Shown here: piece after piece, positions 54,825 to 64,000 of the stretch
How the letters are laid out: every line of letters starts with the position of its first letter
How positions within the stretch are numbered: the first letter of the stretch is position 1
Source: Fomitopsis serialis
Taxonomy: Eukaryota > Basidiomycota > Agaricomycetes > Polyporales > Fomitopsidaceae
Direction: 5' to 3'
Length of the DNA stretch: 64,000 nucleotides
Assembly: GCF_022376445.1 (NCBI RefSeq)
Contig: NW_025955061.1
Coordinates: forward strand, 84,758 to 148,757
Notes under the pieces: model-generated
Seen by the model: only the letters and a program-made list of their open reading frames with translations
Told to the model about the DNA's origin: nothing
Database searches by the model: none
Program-made: the position numbers and the translations under genes

Positions 54825-57541
54825 TCATGTTGGAAGCAAGGGAACTACACTCCTCAGATTCTCAGGCACCAAAGCAGCGGGCAGGGGCGCGATGGCCTGT
54901 AGGGGTGCACGCTTGGCAAGACCGAGCAGGTTCATACGAAGAGCTCGCATTGCAGGGTCCTCTGCGGCGGCGACTTCGACCTTTGGAATGGGGAACGCCT
55001 GCGGCGCAGTGGCTTGGTATGGCGCGTCGGGTTGTGCAGGGGATGAAGGGGCAGACTGCGACGATCTCTCTTCTTTCTTCTGCGCGGGTGCAAGCGACGC
55101 GCTCTGATCAGCTTCAACTTTAGGAGATGGTGAAGGCTCGTCCTTGGGCTCCATGTCGATGTCGACATCGACGTCGATCCCCGATGAGACTGCCCGGGCA
55201 TCGTCACCCGAGGGTTGCGGAGAATGCATAGTCGCGTCCTTCATGTCCGCCTCACTTCTATCCCCATCTCCAGCGGTCACTCCCGTCCTGGCGTTGATCA
55301 TCCCCTCGATCGTATCCGCCACGAGCCCCAGCACATACTGCAACACCTCCGGGTCCTCCTGCGCAGCGCCCGCCTTCGCCGTATCCCCGCTAGCACTTTG
55401 CCCCTGCCCCTGTGTCTGCGCCTGCGCCTCCTGGTGTTGCTCGATCGCGAACCGCAAGAACGCCGCAGCGTCGCCCCGCGCCTGCTCCTCCTCCTCCCTA
55501 CGGCGCTTCTCCTCGCGGTACACATTGCCCGCCCAGTGCGCCTCGACGCTATAAAGTTCGTCTGGCTCGTGCACGAGTGGGGTCATGTCGAGCCGCGCGG
55601 AGAGCGCTGCAAGTGCACGGGCGGCGGAGGGGAACGTCTGGAGGGAGAGCGCGATCTGGGCGCGCACGCGCTCGGGGGCGTGCGCTTGGTGGACGGGGTC
55701 GTGCAGCGCGCTGAAGGCGTCCGCGAGGACGCTGTGGAGCCCGCCTGTGAGGAGGTCGAGGACGTGCTGCGAGACGTAGTGCGCGAGGGGCATGCCGAGC
55801 GCGTCGTATGTGGGCGGCCCGGATGTGTCTTCGAGCGGCTCATCGAGGTGGACGAACTGCGCGATGCTCCGCGCGTAGGCGTACCCGTCCACGCCGCCGT
55901 AGACGACGTCGCGAATATACTCGTGTGCCGGGTCGCCGTGGGTTCTCCAGTACGCATTGTCGTCGTCGTCTGCTGCGCTGGACTGCCCCCGGTCTACGTC
56001 TTTGCCCTTGTTCCGTGCGCTCGCGCCCTCGACGCTCGTGCGTATGGCCTCCAATAGCCTCCGCTCTGAGCCGAGGTCGTTCACGTTGGCTGCGGCGCCT
56101 TCAGTGGCCAAGATGTTCTGGAGCTCGGCGAACGAGCCATAGTCACTCGCGGAGGGTATCCGTGGGGCCTTCCAAGGCGGTTCTTCTTCGTCTTCGTCCT
56201 CGCGCTCCTTGGCCCGTCGAGAAGGTGCGTTGCGCACGATCGTCCAATGACGACGTTTCCGCTTTTTTGTTGGAGTCGATGAAGCGTTCAAGGAAGGAAT
56301 GCTGGGTTCAGGTGCCGCCGGGGACGTAGGTACGGTGACGGGCGTGGGGAATGGCGGGAGTGTGGAAGTGGATGGCTGATTGGGTTGAGTGGGCTGTTCG
56401 GCGGATGGAGCAGGAGGGTAGAGAGGCGTGAGAAGCGGGCGCGCAGGGGGGTCTGGAACGAGAACTTGGAGGACGGAGAACGGATCCTCGAGTTCGGTGT
56501 AGTCCAGGCTACCATCTGCTCTGTATGGAGGGCCACCTCGCTCCATTCGCAGACGTTCCTTCTTCGTCCGGTATCGCTTGCCTGTATATCATGAGCATCG
56601 TACAGCGAGCGATTCCAAGGCGACACACCTTTCAGCTTCAGCGCGAGCATCAGCTCTGCCCAGTCTGATCCTGGCGGGAAGGCGCCGAGCCCATCCTTCG
56701 CGCCAGGCAGTCCCCCGTCTGCTTCCAGGCTCTCCGAAAGCGCACCCGGCGGTTTCTTCGCGTTCGCACCCGCCCTCCGCTTGCCGGACTGCATGTTTAC
56801 CGGCGTCTGCGCACTGACGACCGATCCTCCGTCGTCCACATCCATCGGTGTGCCCTTCTCCCCGTCCCCTGCGCGCTCCTGGTCCCTCTCTCCATCCTCA
56901 GGCTCGTTGTCCCGTTCGACGTCAATGTTCCAGTCAGTCTCGTACTCGATCACAGTCCCGGCGGCCTTCGAGATGTGGTCGAGTCCCCAGGCCTCGATGC
57001 GGTCGGCCTCCGTGTGGTAGATGGTGCCTGGAGGATTAAATGCCTTTGCGTTCGCTGTGACTAGCCTCAGGTCATCCTGAAGAGGGCGTCAGAGAGTATC
57101 AGGCGGGTATGAGGCAAGGACGCACGGCGAACTCCTCCAGCGACCGATACCTCCCCTTCTCGACCTTTGTGGTCATCGTGCCGAGGTCCATGGGACGCTT
57201 GATAAGGTCCGCATAGCCAAGTACCTTCGTGGTATCGACAGGTTGCAAGAAGAAAGCGTAGTCGTCTTTCCTGACGAAGCAGGCGTTAGTCTCTGTGCCG
57301 TCCGTGCGATGTATAGTACTGACTTCTTTATCTGCACAATCAGCTTCGAAAGCACCTCTTTCAGCGGCTTGAGCTTGATGGGTCTCGGGTTCTTGGGTTT
57401 CGGCTCATCCTGGACGAAACCGATGCTCTTCTTTCGTTTCTGACCCTTGAGAGCTTGCACGGACTTGAGAGACGGGAGAACGAGCTTGAGTCCGCTACCG
57501 CTGGCGTGAGGAGGGCCATCTGTGACGTTGATGTCGCTCAT
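54825..57541 (-). CDS. Bromodomain protein (BRD7/BRD9-like bromodomain)
   Basis: This is a chromatin reader expected to bind acetyl-lysine. The start at 57541 is MSDINVTDGPPHASGSG. The bromodomain spans the first introns: KKDDYAFFLQPVDTTKVLGY, ADLIKRPMDLGTMTTKVE, KGRYRSLEEFADDLRLVTAN, AKAFNPPGTIYHTEADRIEA. The acetyl-lysine Asn (AKAFN) and the PMDLGTM ZA-loop are kept. Then come an acidic region, a basic block TKKRKRRHWTIVRNAPSRR, a helical domain (AYARSIAQFVHLDEPLED, LLTGGLHSVLADAFSALHD) and a low-complexity acidic/Pro tail ending VVPLLPT. About 850 residues. BRD7/9-type bromodomains occur in SWI/SNF-family complexes; membership here is inference. Confidence 0.85.
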
Positions 57542-58438
57542 GGGCAGTGATGTTCGAGCTGCGTTGCGACTTCCCAAGAGTCTGTTCGGGGCTAAAGACA
57601 GGCCAGTCCTTCCACTGCAAGCCTTTCTAGGTCAGTCTAATCCAACGACAACGTAGCGCAGTTAGGGCTGCGCCGCTGACAGGATATGGCAAAAGCACTG
57701 CGAGTATATGATAAAGTGCAATGTTGTGGAGTCTATGTAGGCTGTAGCTCAGGTGTCTCAGCACTCAGAGTGAAGTTGTGGCGGAGGAGCACTGGCAGTC
57801 GGGGCCCACGTGCGTCTAAATGCAGGAATTTGGAGACCGATCAGGGCGGCACTCTAAATCGGGCCAAAATCTCGGCATTGGATCGGGCCACGAATCCACG
57901 ATCCCGGCCAACCTGGGTCTCAAAAAGGCAAGCTATTGAACAGCTGTTACTCTTTCCATGGCCATGAAAACATATCTTTCGTGTACTTTGACATCTCATA
58001 CTTGTGTATACCTACCTGTAGGCCGCTACAGGGTACATTGGGAGTGGGGATCCGAGGGATGAGTCCCCGATTTGGTAATTATTACCTAAGCACACTCATC
58101 CTGGACATCATTCTTCAATCTTGCTCTTACTATTAGATCTTAATCATTGTACTGTATCTATAGCAGTGACATTGAAGAGCTTTGGGCTCGTAAACGGCCT
58201 CTACCGTAGCAATGTGTACGACTCAATTGAGTTTGACTGGCCGACTACTGGGTCGCCGAGATCCCGGCCAGATCCGCACTGACGCTCATTGCCACTGCGG
58301 CTCAAGCCAAGCTCAGGCTGTAAGTCCTCGTTCTCCTCGTCCTCTTCGTGTTCGTGCAGCTTGTCGCGTTATCCTTGACCCTGGTGCGCTTGGCTCTGGC
58401 AAGAATTCTAGGAGGAAGTGATACAACTTCTATCCCAC
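57542..58438. other. Divergent promoter of the bromodomain and MON2 genes
   Basis: This 0.9 kb region separates two genes starting in opposite directions. No other gene is supported. Confidence 0.6.
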
Positions 58439-61400
58439 ATGAGCTCGTTGGCATTTCTGGTTACGGAACTCCAGGTGCGGAATACATAGGCTGTGTGTGT
58501 CCTGAAGTTGATCTCCTCTCAGTCTCTTTCCAGCGAAACGCGTAGAAAGCATCCTGATGTCCGCGAGGTGCTGATACTACCGCAATGTCACGTAGCACGC
58601 GTGTATACTAACATGAGAGCATAGGCCGCGGAGAAGTCCCTGGCCATACTGCGCTCCTCTCCGGAGCAAGCCACAGCTAACCTAGCTCGAGGTAACGGAC
58701 TGCACTCTGAAACTAGTCGCGTTTGTCTCACTGTTGGCTTGTAGATGGACCGCAATCGGACGACCTCCTACGCCCCGTCTTCATGGGCTGCGCGACCAAG
58801 AACGCGAAAGTGGTCATGATATCCCTCGGCTCCCTTCAGCGCCTCATCGCTCTGAAGGCTGTACCACAGTCCGCCGTTCCCGTCATCATCAGCACAATGG
58901 GCGACTGCATGAACCAGGGTGTCGATATACAGCTGCGGATACTGCAGACGCTGTTGTCGCTCATCACCAACTTTCCCGCCATCCACGGTCAGCTACTCGG
59001 CGATGTAGGCGCATCTTGCTGGCACCTGTGTCATTTGACTTATGACCTCGGATAGGCCCTTCTGCTCTGCTTCAAGCTGCAGGAGTCACGTATCGCGGTT
59101 GTATCGTCGACCGCAGCAGCGACTCTGCGACAGCTGGTCATGTTCATCGTGGACAAGGTCGTGGACGAGGACAGGCGGGACGAAGTTGACCTCAAGACTT
59201 TAGTCGACATCACGCTGCCGAACGGAGAGACAAAGGCACTGGGCCCCTCGGCGCGAGACGCGTACGCAGTGTTCGAGGACTTGTGTCTGCTGGCGAACGC
59301 CGAACGACCGCGGTTCCTCAAGCTGGAGGTCCTCCGCAAGACATTCGCACTCGAACTCATCGAGAGCGTGCTCACGAACTACCACGACCTCTTCCGCAAG
59401 GCAAGTAAGGATATGCTTTCACGGAACAGTGCCTGACCCCTAGGCTATAGCACCCCGAGCTACTCCTTCTGCAACGTCACCACCTCTCCCCGCTGTTACT
59501 CAAGGCACTCTCCGACCGGCCAAGCTTCCCACTAACACTGCGAGCGACGCGTGTCGTCTTCCTGCTACTCAAGCAGTTCTCAGGGGAGTTGAAGACCGAA
59601 TCTGAGGTCTTCTTGATGCTGCTCATCAAGATCGTCGGGTCAGACGGAGATGCCGACCCAGCAGAAAGTGGACATCCGTACGGGTCACGTCCGTTGTGGA
59701 TGCGGGTGCTCGCCATGGAGATCATGCGCGGGTAAGTATCCACAAAACGGTCGCGCAGCGCGTGCTCACACTTCTACAGACTCTGCAGCGACGCAGAACT
59801 GATCCGAAACGTATGGGAACGGTACGACGCGGAGGAGGGCGGCTCGAAGGTGTTCACGTCGTTGATCACTGCACTGAAGCGCCTCGTCACGGAGAAGCCG
59901 GCGCTGCTCGGTGTCTGCACTCAGATGTTCGGCGTCGGCGTCCCGACGAGCAGTGGTTCGAGCTCAGACTTGACTGGGTATGGTCTCGACGTAGGAGGTG
60001 TCGCGGGCATGGTGGCGACCGCAGCCAGTGCCACCGTCTCTGCCGGGTTGAGTATGATTGGCTCGGAGGCGGGACTGAGCCTGCACAGCTCAGCAATGAA
60101 ACTTCAATGGTGAGTGCGGCCCGCGTGTGAACAGGATATCAACCAATGCATCATGGCAGCATCGACCAGCTCGACAAGGCAGACTCGCCCGTCATCCCGG
60201 AGTCCTACGTGTATTTGCTCGGCCTCCAATGCCTGGTCGCGCTCTGCGAGGGCTTCGCGTCTTTCACGGGGCCGCTCTACAACTCGCTCATGATCCAGCG
60301 GCCCCGCTCAGCGGGCGAGCCCGTCGTGCGCGCACCGCCCGCGCTCGACCTGTCCGCGCTGCCCGCGGACGAGCCGACGACGCACCAGCTACGGACGGTG
60401 CACGCGATGGTCGAGAGCGGGTGGCCCGCGCTCCTCGCCGCACTGTCGTTCCTCATCTCGACGAACCTCTCGGACGAGCTCTTCGTGGAGGTGCTCGCGA
60501 GTTACCAGGCGCTCACCACCGTCGCGGGCATGCTCGGCCTCGCGACCCCGCGCGACGCGTTTTTCACGAGCATCGCGCGGCTCGCGATCCCGCCGCGGGT
60601 GATCTCGAGCCTGGATACGTACCATGGCTCGGCTGGACACTACACGGAGCCGATGACACCGCGCAGTGCCGCGACCACGCTCTCGGAGAACCTGGGGATC
60701 ACGATTGGCGGCTCCGTGCAGCCTCCTGGCCTGTCGGAGAGGAACATGGCTTGTCTGAAGGTGCTGGTGACGAGCGGACTCTTCCTGGCGGGCAGTCTCG
60801 GCGAAAGTTGGTTCAACATCCTCGAGGCTCTGCAGAACGCCGACTACGTACTGACGGTACGGGGCACCAAGCCGACGGCGAGCAAACGTGGGACTCTACA
60901 GGGGACGGGCAGTGCACCTGGGAGCCGCGTGTCCTCCCTCAGCAGCTCTCACTCCGCAGCTCAAGCAGGCGCCGCGGCAAACCAGGGTGCTGGCCAACAG
61001 CCACAGACAACTGCGCGACATCCCCTTTTGGCCGACCTCGACCCGGAGAGCATGCAGCATGCCATCCAACGCCTGTTTGACGCCTCCAAGAACTTGGACG
61101 ACGGCGCTTTCCGTCACTTCGTGAGCTCGTTGTGCAAGCTGAGCGCTGCCATGATCGGCATGCAGTCAGAGGCGCAGGAGATCGCCTTAGAGTCCGAATC
61201 ACTGGACGAGCTGGTTACTAGCCCTGGCCTCACATTACAGGCAGAGCACCACCGCAGGAGAGTCAGTGGGATCCACATGCCTAAGACCCCTGTGCGTAGC
61301 TTTCTCTTGCTTGTGTCTATGTAGGCTGATACTGTGATTACAGCGGTCTGGAGACTTCGGTATTAGCAAGCTCGGCGGCGTAGCGATGCTCAACATCCAT

Positions 61401-64000
61401 CGGCTGATATATAGATCGCCCGACGTCGCATGGGACCCCATCACGGAGCACTTGCTAATCGTCATCCGAAACGCACTCGCGCCTTCTACAGTGAGAGTCC
61501 AAGCGCGCGCATCCTCGATGACATCCTCGTCGTGGTGCCGGCGTAATCTGTCGTCCACCGGGGACCTGCAGCCTAAAGTGCAGAGACGTGTCCTTGACGT
61601 TCTTGCTCGACAGGTCATACCGGATAGTATGGCCACTAACAGCACCACTGTTGAGGTGCGGCGCATGGGCTTCGAAACGCCTTCACCAGATTCTGCAGGC
61701 TTCCGGACATACCCTCGTAATTGGGTGGGAGACCATCTTCGAGATGTTGAGTAGCGTATGCACTCCGACGACCTTGCCTCGTCTGCCACCACGGACTCGC
61801 TATCGACACCCACTACTGCTGTCCCGGAGACTCCGCGGCGTAAACCCGCACCTCTTGGTTACACGAACGACAAGGGGCACAACTCACTAGTGAAGATCGC
61901 CTTCCAGTCCTTGACTTTGGTTTGTGATTCTCTGGTTCCTTGTCGCCCGAGCATCTCCGTCTGTGTATCAGCACACTAGGGAAGTTCGGGCGCCAGGCGG
62001 ATACAAACATTGCTCTCACAGCAGCCGAGAGCCTTCTCTGGGGCGTGTCAGACTCCATCCAGGCGAAACGCAAGGATGCGGAGACGGAGCACGAGTTCAG
62101 CGCGCTGTGGATGTTCCTCTTGGTCGAGGTGCTCGCCTCTGCACAGACGCTCGGCCAGAGGTGCGAGTTGGTGCCGATACAAACCTTATTCCGCACCGGC
62201 AGCTTTATGGCACGACACCAGCTGGGGACTGGACGAGTGTAATGGAAGATCACCTTCCCTCTCTTGGATTCGATCACTGTCGCTGCTCAGCAGGCGATCG
62301 CTGATCTGATGAAGAAGACTCGACCGCGGATCCTGCTGATCTACAGTGGGATGAGTCGAAGATTCTCGCATTGCAATCGATCGGCTCGATCTTCCACGAG
62401 TTCCTCTTAACCAAGCTCATGCCTTTGGAGAGTTTCTCTAGGGCGTGGGATGTCTTCGTGGGCCATATACAGTCTTCATGGCGCAATGACAACCGGATGG
62501 TTACCGCCACTGCTCTTCGCTGCCTGGATAAGTCGATCAACGCGCTCGCCACCGGCGAGGGCGAGTTGGTCGGGAAGACCAAGGATGCATTGGCCACAGT
62601 GTGGCATGCCTGTGACGATATGGGTGCAATGATCGCGACGGGTGGCTCTGGTCAACAAACAAGACTTCATTCGAATCCTTTCACACAGGAAAGCTTGATG
62701 GCGTTCGTAGACGTCATTCGCAGTACCAGATCTGTCGGGCGTAATGTCGAAAGACACGAATGGTCCCTTGAACGACTCGAACGTCTCATGTCCATCTTGA
62801 AAGGTATGTGAACTTGATGATACTCATCCTTGTCTAAATGATCTCGTTCTAGGTGTTTTGACATACCAGAACTCAACCGACTACAGACCAGATATTGACG
62901 CTCTCAGTCCCGTTCAGGTAGGATGATGTGAATTCGACCTGTTCAGGACGACTCTGACATCTGTCAGGCAACTGTGATGCAAGCGATCGACGGCGTTGAC
63001 TTGTCATCTCCGGGTGCACCATCACTGGTACTGCGAGATCTATCCGAGTACGCAACTCTACCTTTCTTGGCAGCTTTCGACATGCCGTCGCGCTCTTCCG
63101 TTGTCTCTGCAACGCCATCGAGATCAAATGCCGGGCGTGTCACATATATTGCGCTCTCGAAGAAGATTATGCCCGTACTGGTAGAGCTCTTCTTACGCTT
63201 CAAAGGCCAAAGCGCGATATACTTAGATGGCACAGTGGAGCGGATTTATTCGGTATGTACCACGTTCCAGCTCGTAGGAATACACTCATATAGACTTTGG
63301 ACCAGGCATATGCGATTCCAATCAAGTTGAAGTATGAGTGCCCAGCGCCGTCGAAGTTTGGAAAAGATCCTCCTCTGTGGAAGACTGCTACGAACAATTT
63401 CCTCCGCATTGTCAAAGAGTGTGGTCCGCAGCTACGCGAGTTCGGAGAAGGTGAATAGATATTCCCCCGCACTGATTGTCTGCTGACTCTGCTGATTCTC
63501 AATCTAGATGTTCCCGACGCTCAGCAAGAAGGCATCTGGCGCCAGATCATCGAGACATTTCGTGGAGGGATTTTGGCCGACTGGTAAGTGTGACACCCAT
63601 TCTACGTACTTCTCCGCAGCGCCGTTTCCTGATCGCAACGCAGTTCGGCCGCCGACAGCTTCCCCTTAGACATGCAGGAGACTGAGGAAAACTTCGACCT
63701 GGCATTGATCGCCGCCCTTGAGATTGACGTTGTCCCCTACCTTGGAGACGCGTGCATTCCAGACTACCTCATCATACAGCTATCTCGAGTGCTACACCAA
63801 GGAAGCCAGATCCGGGATACTGATGATATGCCACCTTCACCTGCTTCAATCACAGATTCCTACTGGGACACCGGGACACGCAGGCTCTCCCAAGAGTTCG
63901 AGAAAGTGGAGAAGTTCGGCACGGACGTTGTGGCTCTGGGAACCACGGAGAGCGGACATTTCCGGCCGAGAGAGCGATTCTCTTATTGTGCCTTGACCTT
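58439..64000 (+). CDS. MON2: MON2 homologue, 5' part (runs off the window)
   Basis: This is a large Arf-GEF-related scaffold of late Golgi/endosome membranes that works with Dop1 and Neo1 in trafficking. The start MSSLAFLVTELQ at 58439 joins via an acceptor at about 58,529 to SLSSETRRKHPDVREAAEKS. The DCB-like part follows (LLRPVFMGCATKNAKVVMIS, LQRLIALKAVPQSAVP), then RDAYAVFEDLCLLANAERP and HEAT-like helices (LQCLVALCEGFASFTGPLYN, ESGWPALLAALSFLISTNLS). No Sec7 domain is seen, as in the family. Introns splice in phase to 61,480. From 61,500 to 62,350 at least five one-base shifts occur, two of them compensating. Later pieces (FHEFLLTKLMPLESFSRAWD, FLAAFDMPSRSS) are conserved, so the gene is probably functional. 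Confidence 0.88.

Noticed and set aside
55215..56057. 280-codon plus-strand frame
   Set aside because: It is antisense to the bromodomain gene in very GC-rich sequence. Its composition is Arg/Leu/Val low complexity and the opposite strand has the clear domain.
58348..58545. Small hydrophobic frame resembling a membrane protein
   Set aside because: It overlaps MON2 exon 1 in another frame and has no relatives that I recognise.
60127..61080. 317-codon plus-strand frame
   Set aside because: It overlaps MON2 in another frame; the MON2 frame has the conserved protein and matching splice sites.
1..64000. CRISPR array, bacterial operons, tRNA or rRNA genes
   Set aside because: No regularly spaced repeats, no ribosome-binding-site gene layout, and no recognisable tRNA or rRNA sequence; introns and families are fungal.

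Overview
The window is nuclear DNA of an agaricomycete basidiomycete, most likely a polypore-type mushroom. Three things support this: short GT-AG introns (about 45-70 bases) interrupt nearly every gene; lineage-typical families are present (FunK1 fungal kinase, DUF6533 membrane proteins, small SMP-domain proteins); and housekeeping genes are eukaryotic (MON2, a bromodomain protein, a KRE2-type mannosyltransferase, a SET protein). The species cannot be named from the sequence. Many conserved genes carry isolated one-base gaps or extra bases, often in short homopolymers, that break an otherwise conserved frame. An under-polished long-read assembly explains most of these, so 'frameshift' here does not automatically mean pseudogene.

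Layout. 0-4.1 kb: the tail of an unknown gene, then a FunK1 kinase on the minus strand with a chromodomain inserted in its activation segment. 4.1-7.2 kb: no gene recognised. 7.2-19.5 kb: three DUF6533 membrane-protein genes around a large gene (about 9.2-14.5 kb) whose layout (helical N-terminus, PH-like block, long disordered basic middle, C-terminal coiled coil) resembles meiotic chromosome-axis core proteins (Red1/SYCP2 type). 20.6-25.7 kb: an AIF2/AMID-type flavoprotein gene flanked by two small SMP-domain genes.

26.3-43.8 kb: an array of at least 13 intact, damaged or fragmentary copies of one small two-exon gene family that I cannot assign to any named family; two more copies lie at 50.2-54.2 kb. 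Its signature is an LDPPG/PFAF first exon, then PFDTLPR.LIP, YTNYDLKR.DLP and GPP.WYLDG blocks. Two larger genes (P1 and P2), paralogous to each other and carrying a PD-x(n)-ExK-like signature, sit in the array. Each is divergently paired with a family member that has an acidic linker. This array is the most novel content of the window.

44.7-57.5 kb: a SET-domain protein, a GT15 mannosyltransferase, a local duplication-plus-inversion that copied the GT15 3' half together with a family member, and a bromodomain protein. 58.4-64 kb: MON2, truncated by the window end, with a clean 5' part and several frame breaks at 61.5-62.35 kb.
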